DNA of 56,457 nt from Bilophila sp964538355 (lineage in GTDB: Bacteria > Desulfobacterota > Desulfovibrionia > Desulfovibrionales > Desulfovibrionaceae), in NCBI GenBank assembly GCA_964538355.1, contig CAZIFC010000012.1, positions 1 to 56,457 on the forward strand. Direction: 5' to 3'. The notes below the pieces were generated by a model. That model did no database searches. It was not told the origin of the DNA and worked only from the letters and a program-made list of their open reading frames with translations. A program made the translations under genes and the position numbers. Shown here in pieces: positions 17,300-25,258 of the stretch. Position 1 is the first letter of the stretch; every line of letters starts with the position of its first letter.

Positions 17300-19749
17300 G
17301 ATTGTTTTTCCGTGCCGTTTGCGGACAGCGGAGGCCGCTCTCCCCTCTGTTGCCCCGGAGCGAGGGGGTAAAGCAGGTCAATGGGCGAGGGGCGCGGCGT
17401 CCCGTTCTGCGCGGAAGCGGGATGCGCCGGCGCGGAGGCATCGGGCATGGCACTGGCGGCGGCGTAGTTTTCGGTACGCTTTGGTTCGGGGCGCGGCGGA
17501 ACCTTGCCCGGTTCGGCCTTTTCCTGAGGCGGCGGCGTTTTCTTGTCCTTGTTCAGATCGGGATAGGCTATGCGCTGGTGGAAAAGCCCTGTGAGGATAC
17601 GGGCGAAGCTTTCCGAGAGCTTGTGGAGATCCTTGAAGGTCAGCTCCGATTCGTCCAGCTGCCCTTCGGAGAAGATCCCCTTCATGATCGTATCGATATG
17701 CGTCTTGATGCGCGCCGGCGTGGGATCGGTCAGTGTCCGGCTGGATGCCTCCACCGCGTCCGCGAGCATGACGATGGCCGCCTCCCGCGTCTGGGGCCGG
17801 GGGCCGGGGTAACAGTAGTCCTCAATGCGCGGGTTTTCGCCCAGTTCCTTGGCCTTGGCGTAGAAGAACTTGATAAGCCCCGTGCCGTGGTGCTGGCGGA
17901 TGATGTCCACGATTTCGTCGCCAAGATGGCTTTGCGCCGCAAGCTCCGTACCCTTCTTCGCGTGCGAGAGCAGGATGAGCGCACTCATGGCGGGGGCCAG
18001 CTTGTCGTGCCGGTTGGGACCGTTGAACTGGTTTTCGATGTAGTAGTCGGGATAGGAAAGTTTGCCGATGTCGTGGTAGAGCGCGGCGACCTTGCAGAGG
18101 AGGCTGTTTGCGCCGACGGCCTTGGCTCCGGCTTCCACCATGTTGGAGACGACCAGCGAGTGATGGTAGGTCCCCGGAATCGCGACCATGAGATCCTGAA
18201 GCAGGGGCTGTTCGAGGTTCATCAGCTCCATCAGCCGAAAACGGGTGGTGTAGCGGAACATGATTTCGATGATCGGGCTGATTGCAAACAGGATCATGAT
18301 GGAAATGAAGGCGTTCAGAGAGACTGTGCCCGCAAGGGTCAGGAAGGTGTGCCCGCCCCGAAAGCCTTCCATCCATCCGCTGCCGAGGGCGATGACGATC
18401 TGCCCGAGCGCGAGCGGGATGATCCCGATGACCACATCCTGCCTGTTCTGCGCCCGGATGACCAGCCATGTGTTCAGCATGGCCGAAAGGAAGAAGAAGA
18501 GGAACAGGGGCAGTTCCGCCTTCAGCATCACGCAGGTGAACAGCGAAAGGAGCAGGCCGACCACGCAGTAACGCCTTGCCGCAAAGATCAGGGCGCAAAG
18601 CCCTGCCGCCCCCGCCACCGGGAAGCAATGGACGATGAGGGGGATATCCTGCGGCTGCACGAGCTTGCCGATAAGGAGGTAGGCCCCTTTGGCCGAGATC
18701 CCGAACAGGAAGAGCAGCAGGGAAATGAAGAGAAAATCCTTGAGGCGCAGGGGGCTTCCCGGCTTGCCGCTCGGGGCCATGAACAGCCCGAGCATGAGCA
18801 CAAGGGAAAGGACGAAGGTACCCGCGACGGTACGGGCCTGGATCAGGCCGTCCTGCTTCTGGAAGAGGCTTTGCAGCTTGAGCTGCTTCTCGCGGGTGAC
18901 CAGCTCGCCCTGATAGACGACGACTTCGCCCTTCTGGATATGGTAGTAGACCGGCGGCACGCTTTGGGCCACGGCGTTGCCGAGAGACTGGGTTGCCTCG
19001 CGGTTCAGGGTCAGCGTGGGCATGATCAGCGGCGAAAACATGACCAGCACGGCGCGGCGTTCCTGCGGCGAGAGCGCGGGGGCGGTCCGCAGCTGCTGGG
19101 TAAACGCGGCGATGACGGCGGGCACGTCCTTGATGTCCGCAACTTCCGGCCGCAGCGTCTCGGAGCCGGTATCCATATCCCGCACGATGATCCCGCCTCT
19201 GGAGGGAAGGGCAAGGCGCACGTCTCCGACAACCCCTTCGCGCAGGCGTCCCTCCAGCCACGGCAGGGCCGAGGACAGGATGTACTCCTGCACCGTGGGC
19301 GAGACCCACTGGGCCATGAGATCGGAGCTTACGTTGGTCCCGAGCTTTTCCGAAAGCGTGGCCCGCAGGGCCTCCTGCGCTTCGGGAGCGGTATCCTGCC
19401 CGTTGAGGAGCCGCAGGATGTCGAATACTTTCTGCCGCAGGCCCGCTATTTCGGTGACGCTGAGGTCAAAGACCGTGGGCTGGAGCATGGCGACCTGATT
19501 GCGCTTGATCCGGGCGGCCTCGGTGTCCTCCACCGTCAGGCTGCGGTGCGCCACCACATCGCTGTCGGCGACTTCACCGGCGGTGAACACCCGAAACTGC
19601 ATAGGTGGCTGAAGCCCTGCCAGAAACGAGAGCAGGAAAAGCGTGATGATGAGAACCAGCAGGCCTACCCCGTGATGGTGCTGCCGGAACAGCGAACGGG
19701 TCAGCCGAACGATCTCACTTATGCGTAGCGGGGAATTTTTCGTAGTCAT
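17296..19749 (-). CDS. pgpH: 7TM-HD membrane phosphohydrolase (PgpH type)
   Basis: An 817-residue inner-membrane protein. One N-terminal span is followed by a large extracytoplasmic 7TMR-HDED domain (~65-310), seven membrane spans (~320-510) and a cytoplasmic HD domain. The HD pair is at residues 559-560 (YHDIGKLSYPDY), with further His ligands in SHAKKG and RQHHGTG. Gram-positive PgpH degrades c-di-AMP; that activity here is inference. A Pro/Glu/Lys-rich tail (~730-817) is unusual. Two start codons lie side by side (19752, 19749); the second is better spaced from CAGG. It overlaps phoH by 35 bp. Confidence 0.88.
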   Translation of the reverse strand: MTTKNSPLRISEIVRLTRSLFRQHHHGVGLLVLIITLFLLSFLAGLQPPMQFRVFTAGEVADSDVVAHRSLTVEDTEAARIKRNQVAMLQPTVFDLSVTEIAGLRQKVFDILRLLNGQDTAPEAQEALRATLSEKLGTNVSSDLMAQWVSPTVQEYILSSALPWLEGRLREGVVGDVRLALPSRGGIIVRDMDTGSETLRPEVADIKDVPAVIAAFTQQLRTAPALSPQERRAVLVMFSPLIMPTLTLNREATQSLGNAVAQSVPPVYYHIQKGEVVVYQGELVTREKQLKLQSLFQKQDGLIQARTVAGTFVLSLVLMLGLFMAPSGKPGSPLRLKDFLFISLLLFLFGISAKGAYLLIGKLVQPQDIPLIVHCFPVAGAAGLCALIFAARRYCVVGLLLSLFTCVMLKAELPLFLFFFLSAMLNTWLVIRAQNRQDVVIGIIPLALGQIVIALGSGWMEGFRGGHTFLTLAGTVSLNAFISIMILFAISPIIEIMFRYTTRFRLMELMNLEQPLLQDLMVAIPGTYHHSLVVSNMVEAGAKAVGANSLLCKVAALYHDIGKLSYPDYYIENQFNGPNRHDKLAPAMSALILLSHAKKGTELAAQSHLGDEIVDIIRQHHGTGLIKFFYAKAKELGENPRIEDYCYPGPRPQTREAAIVMLADAVEASSRTLTDPTPARIKTHIDTIMKGIFSEGQLDESELTFKDLHKLSESFARILTGLFHQRIAYPDLNKDKKTPPPQEKAEPGKVPPRPEPKRTENYAAASAMPDASAPAHPASAQNGTPRPSPIDLLYPLAPGQQRGERPPLSANGTEKQS

Positions 19750-20725
19750 CATATGCCTGTACGATTCGCCCGACCAGCGGATGGCGTACCACGTCGGCGG
19801 AAGTGAAATGCCGGAAAGCAACGCCTCTGACACACTTGAGAACATGCAGGGCATGGACAAGCCCGGAGCGCGCCGAATTGTCCTCTCCCTGCGCGGGCAG
19901 ATCGATCTGGGTCACGTCGCCGGTGATGACCGCCCGGGAGCCGAAGCCAAGCCGGGTCAGGAACATTTTCATCTGCTCGCGGGTGGTATTCTGGGCCTCG
20001 TCGAGGATGATGAAGGCGTCGTTCAGGGTTCGCCCGCGCATGAAGGCCAGCGGAGCGACTTCGATGATGCCGGTTTCCTGAAGCGAGGCCATTTTCTGCG
20101 GCCCGAGCATGTCGAGCAGGGCGTCGTGCAGGGGGCGCAGGTAGGGGTTGACCTTTTCGGCGAGATCGCCGGGCAGGAACCCCAGCTTTTCACCGGCTTC
20201 CACGGCGGGACGGGTCAGGATGATGCGGCGCACCCGCCGGGCGGTGAGCATGTGTACGGCCATGGCCACGGCAAGGTAGGTCTTGCCGGTTCCGGCAGGC
20301 CCCACGGAAAACACCATTTCGTTGCTGCGAAGCGTTTCAAGGTAGGAACGCTGCGCGGCATTGCGCGCCGTCACGGTCTTTTTGGGAAGGGACAGCACCG
20401 CCTCGTCGCGGAAGGAGCGGCGCAGATCCGAGGCCGGTTCGCTTTCCAGCAACTGAAGGCCCTGTTCCAGATCGGAACCCTGAAGGGTGTGCCCGCCGCG
20501 CAGCAGCCCGTAAAACTGGGTGAACAGGTTCAGGATGCGTTCGCGCAGGGCGGGATCGTCCGATTCCACGGAAAGCGTGCTTCCCCGGGTGGAAATCTCC
20601 GCGCCGGTGCGGTTCGCGATCATGGTGATGTGGGCGTTGTGCGGTCCGAACAGGGCATTGGCCAGAGCCGGATCATCGAAGGAAAGGGTTTCCACGAAGG
20701 CCGTTGACGGTGTGGTTGTTTGCAT
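19715..20725 (-). CDS. phoH: PhoH family ATPase
   Basis: A 336-residue PhoH-like protein (ybeZ group), an RNA-associated P-loop ATPase. An N-terminal KH-like domain (~30-100) precedes the ATPase core, with Walker A GPAGTGKTY at 142-150 and Walker B IILDEAQNT. The sensor segment GFGSRAVITGDVTQIDLP is the clearest family mark. It heads the unit with pgpH and ybeY; YbeZ and YbeY are known partners in ribosome quality control. Confidence 0.93.
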   Translation of the reverse strand: MQTTTPSTAFVETLSFDDPALANALFGPHNAHITMIANRTGAEISTRGSTLSVESDDPALRERILNLFTQFYGLLRGGHTLQGSDLEQGLQLLESEPASDLRRSFRDEAVLSLPKKTVTARNAAQRSYLETLRSNEMVFSVGPAGTGKTYLAVAMAVHMLTARRVRRIILTRPAVEAGEKLGFLPGDLAEKVNPYLRPLHDALLDMLGPQKMASLQETGIIEVAPLAFMRGRTLNDAFIILDEAQNTTREQMKMFLTRLGFGSRAVITGDVTQIDLPAQGEDNSARSGLVHALHVLKCVRGVAFRHFTSADVVRHPLVGRIVQAYDDYEKFPATHK

Positions 20726-20898
20726 AGATTCAGCAATGCGGCCTCGTGTGCCGCGGGGGGACGGTTTGTCGGTACCGCTGCGCGGACGGCGGTTCTTCCG
20801 TACCGGGGAACCGTTGCCGGAAAGTGCCGCTTTCCCATCCGTGGCACTGACCGCGTGGCGGGGTCGGGATTCAACCTATCCCATTTGCGGCAAAGCGT

Positions 20899-21765
20899 CT
20901 ATGCCTCGGATGAGGGAACGGATTGCAGCCCTGTTTGCGTCACATTGAAGAAGCGGCGGGCGTTGTCGCCGCAGGCCGTCCACAGGGCCGCCGGCTCCAT
21001 GCCGCGGGCGCGGGCCACGGCTTCGGCGGTAAAGGCGGAAAAGGCCGTCTCGTTGGGCTTGCCCCGCCACGGCAGCGGAGAAAGATAGGGGCAGTCGGTT
21101 TCCACCATGAGGCGATCCAACGGAACCCGTGCGGCGGCCTCGCGCAGATCCGCGTTGGCGGGATAGGTGACGGGTCCGGGGATGGAAACATGCCAGCCGT
21201 TGGCAAGGATGCGGTCCAGCCGTTCCACGGCATCGCCGCTGAAGCAGTGCCAGAGCACGGGCTTTCCTGCAAAGCCTTCGGCCTCAAGAATCCTCAGGCT
21301 GTCCCGTGCGGCATCGCGGGAGTGGATGACCGCCGGAAGCCCCAATGCCGAGGCGAGGGAAAGCTGCACGCGGAACGCCTCCTCCTGAATGGAGGGGGGG
21401 CAGTCCTTCCAGTAGAAATCAAGCCCGATTTCCCCGACGGCGCGAAGGCGGGGATCGGTGGCGAAGGCCTCCCGCATGGCTGTGAGGGTCTTTCCGGTGC
21501 ACTGCCGTGCGTCGCAGGGGTGGATGCCCAGAAGAAAGAACACGCCGGGGTAGGCCGCGAAGGCCTCCCGGCGGGCGTGGTAGGCTTCGGGGCTCAGGAA
21601 GACCTGCCCGATAGTGGCAAGGCCCGCGTTGCCGGCCCGTTCCATGACCTCGGGCAGCCGTTCAAAAAGCCCTTCGGAGTCGAGGTGCGCGTGTGAGTCG
21701 GCCCCGGTGGGGGGGAGTCCGAGGGTATCGGGAAGCGGGCGGGGCGTGTTTTTTTTCTTGCTCAT
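20899..21765 (-). CDS. tatD: TatD family metal-dependent hydrolase (DNase)
   Basis: A 288-residue TIM-barrel enzyme; relatives are 3'-5' DNases/RNases in repair. Metal ligands are visible: His25 and His27 (DSHAHLD), the Glu in GEIGLDFYW, His in IHSRDA, His in HCFSG and Asp in VETDCPYLSP. The start at 21765 gives the normal length; its Shine-Dalgarno is modest (AAGGCATACCC). The gap between it and phoH (20726-20898) has no gene that I recognise. Confidence 0.9.
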   Translation of the reverse strand: MSKKKNTPRPLPDTLGLPPTGADSHAHLDSEGLFERLPEVMERAGNAGLATIGQVFLSPEAYHARREAFAAYPGVFFLLGIHPCDARQCTGKTLTAMREAFATDPRLRAVGEIGLDFYWKDCPPSIQEEAFRVQLSLASALGLPAVIHSRDAARDSLRILEAEGFAGKPVLWHCFSGDAVERLDRILANGWHVSIPGPVTYPANADLREAAARVPLDRLMVETDCPYLSPLPWRGKPNETAFSAFTAEAVARARGMEPAALWTACGDNARRFFNVTQTGLQSVPSSEA

Positions 21766-21911
21766 GGGTATGCCTTGAAAGGAAGAGGGGAAGGACTCCG
21801 GCGGGCGGGCACTGCCCTGCGCCCGCAAGGGACGAGCCGCCCCTGACCCGGCCTGTTTGGCGAGCAAGGGGCGGAGCGGCGGGGTGCGGAGCCTTCCCGG
21901 TGTGGAAGCTG

Positions 21912-22274
21912 TCAGGCGGTGAATTCCTGCTTGATGACGGCCTCGGCCTTGATGCGGTCGAGCAGTTCCGCGAAGGTTGCCTTGACGTGCTCGCGGATGT
22001 CGCCCGCGACAACGAGGAACAGCACGTCGTCGCCGGGTTTGAGTTCGCCTTCCTCGGCTTCGGCATGGATGCAGAAGATGCCGGGCTGCTGTTCCAGTTC
22101 GCGGCAGATGGCGTGCATCTTTTCCCGGTCGGGCGTCACCTTCATGGAGGTCACGGCTGCGTGGTCGGCGCGCGCCCAGCCGCGCACGACGCCGTTGTGC
22201 ACGAGCACCATGCCCACGTTCTCGGTGAAGCCGGGACGCTTCTTGAGATCAGCCAGAATCTTGGTGGTATCCAT
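21912..22274 (-). CDS. MoaE-like protein (putative molybdopterin synthase large subunit)
   Basis: A 120-residue protein, shorter than typical MoaE (~150). The C-terminal part resembles MoaE: a basic/acidic turn before GELKPGDDVLFLVVAG, a helix and a final IKAEAVIKQEF that parallels the two-lysine tail holding the active-site lysines. The region carrying the conserved HYPGM-type motif is reduced, with TSMKVTPDREKM in its place, so activity is uncertain. Start at 22274 follows CAGGAG. No MoaD is next to it. Confidence 0.65.
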   Translation of the reverse strand: MDTTKILADLKKRPGFTENVGMVLVHNGVVRGWARADHAAVTSMKVTPDREKMHAICRELEQQPGIFCIHAEAEEGELKPGDDVLFLVVAGDIREHVKATFAELLDRIKAEAVIKQEFTA

Positions 22275-22505
22275 AAAAAGGCTCCTGTGGTTGAAGGCCG
22301 CTCGGGGAAAATCCCCTGATGCCGCACGAAGGCGAAAGCCCGCTCCGGCGGCATCCCCGACCATCCGCGTCAACGATACGCTCCGGCGGCAGTACCGCCC
22401 GCATCAAAGAGAGGACGGCCTTTCCCGCCATCCGCCATACAGCGGAACGCCTGCCGCGCCGCCTCCCCAGCCGTCGAAAGTCTTGGGAGGGAGAGGGGCG
22501 GGGGC

Positions 22506-22562
22506 TTGGGGGAGGGGAGAGGGAAGCCTTTCTTCAGAAAGGTTCCCCTCTTCCCTCCCCCA
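22506..22562. repeat. G-rich palindrome, copy 1
   Basis: A long imperfect hairpin: a purine-rich arm (GGGGGAGGGGAGAGGGAAG) folds back on a pyrimidine arm (TTCCCCTCTTCCCTCCCCC) with CCTTTC-TTCA-GAAAGG at the tip. It lies 16 bp past the murA stop codon on the minus strand. Related structures occur at 43630-43675 and 47600-47633. Confidence 0.8.
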
Positions 22563-22577
22563 ATAAAAAAACAATCC

Positions 22578-23828
22578 CTACTCCGCCTCGCGGCGGATGC
22601 GCGCGCCCACGGCATTGAGCTTGTTCTCGATGCGTTCGTAGCCGCGATCCAGATGATAGATGCGCTGTACGGTGGTGGTTCCCCGGGCGGCCAGCCCCGC
22701 AAGCACGAGGGACGCGCTTGCGCGCAGGTCGGAAGCCATGACCGGCGCACCGGTCAGACGCTGGACGCCGCGCACAATGGCGGTGTGCCCGGCAAGCCGG
22801 ATGTCCGCGCCCATGCGGACCAGCTCCTGAACGTGCATGAAGCGGTTTTCGAAAATCGTTTCGCTGATGACGCCGGAGCCTTCGGAAAGGCACATGAGGG
22901 CCATGATCTGCGCCTGCATGTCCGTGGGGAAGCCGGGGAAGGGCTGGGTGGTCACGTCCACTCCGCGGAGGTCGCATGCGCGGCGGGCCAGCACGCCGTC
23001 GGCGGTCGGTTCGATGTGCATCCCCATCTGGCGCATCTTGGCGATCACGGCGTCAAGCTCCTCAAAGGGGCAGTCCGTCAGCAGCAGTTCGCCATCGGTG
23101 ATTCCGGCGGCGGCAAGGAGGGTTCCGGCTTCAATGCGGTCCGCCATGATCTTGTAGGTGCATCCGCCGAGGCGGGACACGCCGCGAACGCGGATGACGC
23201 TGGTGCCGTGCCCTTCGATCTGCGCGCCGCAGGCGATGAGGAAGCGGGCGAGATCCACGACTTCCGGTTCGCGGGCAGCGTTTTCAAGCACGGTTTCACC
23301 CTCGGCAAGGGCCGCCGCCATGAGCAGGTTTTCCGTGCCGCCCACGGTGGGGAAGTCAAAATGGATGTGCGCGCCGTTCAGCTTGCGGCAGCGTCCGATG
23401 ATGTAGCCGTCTTCAAGGTCGAAGCGTGCCCCCATCTTTTCAAGGGCGGAAAGGTGCAGATCCACGGGACGCGCCCCGATAGCGCAGCCGCCGGGCATGG
23501 CGACGCGGGCTTCCCCCAGCCGGGCCAGCAGCGGGCCGAGCACCAGCACCGATGCCCGCATGGTCTTGACCAGCTCGTAGGGGGCTTCGGGCTTGAGATC
23601 GCCGGGGTTCACCGTCATCTGCCCGTTTTCGAAGGTGTTCGGGCATCCGAGCAGGGCCAGGAGCTTGCTCGTGGTACGGATGTCCCGCAGATCCGGGACG
23701 TTGGTATAGGTCACAGGCTCGTCGAGCAGGATGCTGCCCATGAGGATGGGAAGGGCCGCATTTTTGGAACCGCTTACATGCACGACGCCGGTCAGCGGCA
23801 CCCCGCCTTCGATGATCAGTTTATCCAT
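22578..23828 (-). CDS. murA: UDP-N-acetylglucosamine 1-carboxyvinyltransferase
   Basis: The 416-residue first committed enzyme of peptidoglycan synthesis, transferring enolpyruvate from PEP to UDP-GlcNAc. Marks include the N-terminal GSKNAALP, the catalytic Cys115 in PGGCAIGARP (the fosfomycin target), the GFPTDMQAQ segment and the C-terminal DRGYERIENKL. The start at 23828 restores the canonical MDKLIIEGG N-terminus. A single gene; its 3' side carries a large G-rich hairpin. Confidence 0.96.
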   Translation of the reverse strand: MDKLIIEGGVPLTGVVHVSGSKNAALPILMGSILLDEPVTYTNVPDLRDIRTTSKLLALLGCPNTFENGQMTVNPGDLKPEAPYELVKTMRASVLVLGPLLARLGEARVAMPGGCAIGARPVDLHLSALEKMGARFDLEDGYIIGRCRKLNGAHIHFDFPTVGGTENLLMAAALAEGETVLENAAREPEVVDLARFLIACGAQIEGHGTSVIRVRGVSRLGGCTYKIMADRIEAGTLLAAAGITDGELLLTDCPFEELDAVIAKMRQMGMHIEPTADGVLARRACDLRGVDVTTQPFPGFPTDMQAQIMALMCLSEGSGVISETIFENRFMHVQELVRMGADIRLAGHTAIVRGVQRLTGAPVMASDLRASASLVLAGLAARGTTTVQRIYHLDRGYERIENKLNAVGARIRREAE

Positions 23829-24025
23829 AACAATCAATCCTGTATGCTGGACCCGGAAAGACCGGGCGTTGTCGGTTGGAAAGCTCCGCGCTGGGCGGAA
23901 CGGCAGGCGATCCGGAGGCGGGAGGAGGAAAGGATGGCAGGATACTCTGCGCGTTATCGGCTGGTCAAGGCGCATCTGGCGGGGATGGGGATACGAATGT
24001 CCGCAAAAGATCTTCACAGAAAGAC

Positions 24026-24052
24026 TTGACCTCAGCCCCCGAGTGCTATAAA
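24026..24052 (+). promoter_or_regulatory. Promoter of tRNA-His
   Basis: TTGACC and TATAAA with a 15-bp spacer, ending 17 bp before the tRNA. Confidence 0.55.
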
Positions 24053-24069
24053 GACTACTCCTGCATGTG

Positions 24070-24145
24070 GCGGATGTAGCTCAGTTGGCAGAGCATCTGG
24101 TTGTGGCCCAGAGGGCCGTGGGTTCAAGTCCCATCATTCGCCCCA
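24070..24145 (+). tRNA. tRNA-His (anticodon GTG)
   Basis: A full cloverleaf: acceptor stem GCGGATG/CATTCGC, D stem GCTC/GAGC, anticodon stem TCTGG/CCAGA around loop TTGTGGC (anticodon GTG), T stem GTGGG/CCCAT with loop TTCAAGT. CCA is encoded. The base before the acceptor stem (24069) is G and the discriminator is C, giving the G-1:C73 pair that identifies histidine tRNA. Confidence 0.97.
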
Positions 24146-24157
24146 CAAAATTGTCTT

Positions 24158-24187
24158 AAAAACCCCGCTTTTGGCGGGGTTTTTTTG
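24158..24187 (+). terminator. Terminator of tRNA-His
   Basis: ACCCCGC/GCGGGGT stem followed by a run of seven T residues, 16 bp after the tRNA. The A-rich 5' flank may let it work in both directions. Confidence 0.92.
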
Positions 24188-24329
24188 TTTTTCCGGCCCT
24201 GTTGCCGCCCGAGGGCCGCTTTTTGGACTTTGGGCGGGCAGGGTACGCGCCTCCCTTCCTGTCTGTTGCCATGACCTCGGATGCCCGGCCCGCCGGGTTG
24301 CCGGGGGAAAGGGCTTCCCCCAAAAGCTT

Positions 24330-25118
24330 CTATATCGCCAGTTCCAGACCCACCGGGCAGTGGTCGGAGCCGTACACGTCGGTTTCGATCCACGCATCCC
24401 GGATTGCCGGGGCCAGCTCGCCGGAAACAAAGAAATAGTCGATCCGCCAGCCCACGTTGTTGACGCGGGCCTTCTGCTTGTACGACCACCACGAATACTG
24501 CTGCGGCTCGTCGCCGCGGACATGGCGGAACGTATCCACATAGCCGGACTCGATGAAGCGGTCCACCCATGCCCGTTCGATGGGCAGAAAGCCGGAATGA
24601 TCCTCGTTGGCTCTGGGGCGGGCGAGATCGATGGGCCGATGGGCGGTGTTGAAGTCCCCGCAGACTATAATGGGCTTGGCACGGCGCAGTTCTTCGGCGT
24701 AGGCGAGAAAGGCATCGTAATATCCCATCTTGTAGGCAAGGCGTTCTTCGCCGCTGGTTCCGTTGGGGAAGTACACGTTGAAGAAGTGGAAGGCCGGATA
24801 CTCGATATGGAGGAGCCGCCCCTCTCCGCGGTAGCGGGGATCGGGCAGCTCGTGCGTGACGGCAAGCGGCTTCAGCGAAGGCTTGGGGCGCGAGAACACC
24901 GCGACCCCGGAATAGCCTTTCTTGACCTGCGAAGCCAGCCACTCGGCGTTCCAGCCTTCGGGGTTTCTGTGCTGTTCGGCGATCTGTGAGGGATCGGCCT
25001 TGGTTTCCTGAAGGGCGACGACATCGGCAGAGGTGGATGCAAACCAGCTCCAGTCGGGCTTGCCGCTCAGGGCGCGGAATCCATTGACATTCCATGATAC
25101 GAGGCGAATTGTTTCCAT
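24330..25118 (-). CDS. xth: Exodeoxyribonuclease III
   Basis: A 262-residue AP endonuclease/3'-5' exonuclease of the ExoIII family. Catalytic segments are all present: SWNVNGFRA, the metal-binding Glu in ALQETKA, the FFNVYFPNG strand, the Asp/Asn pair in CGDFNTAH, a WRIDYFF strand and the catalytic His in GSDHCPVGL. The start at 25118 follows AAGAGGAAACG and gives the normal METIRLVSWN N-terminus; the frame is open beyond it but without similarity. Confidence 0.95.
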   Translation of the reverse strand: METIRLVSWNVNGFRALSGKPDWSWFASTSADVVALQETKADPSQIAEQHRNPEGWNAEWLASQVKKGYSGVAVFSRPKPSLKPLAVTHELPDPRYRGEGRLLHIEYPAFHFFNVYFPNGTSGEERLAYKMGYYDAFLAYAEELRRAKPIIVCGDFNTAHRPIDLARPRANEDHSGFLPIERAWVDRFIESGYVDTFRHVRGDEPQQYSWWSYKQKARVNNVGWRIDYFFVSGELAPAIRDAWIETDVYGSDHCPVGLELAI

Positions 25119-25258
25119 CGTTTCCTCTTGGCAAAGGGAGAGGCAGCCTATACAGCTCGAAAGGGCCTCGGAGCTGAAAGCATTCCATCGCCCGGCCCGA
25201 TTGTCAAACCCGAGGCCTTGCCGGGCCGTTTTCAAGACCTTTTTTCTGGGAGCCGTCC

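Noticed and set aside
17302..19728. An 808-codon open frame antisense to pgpH
   Set aside because: Composition is typical of an antisense shadow (His/Arg/Asp-rich) and the real gene on the other strand has all its domains.
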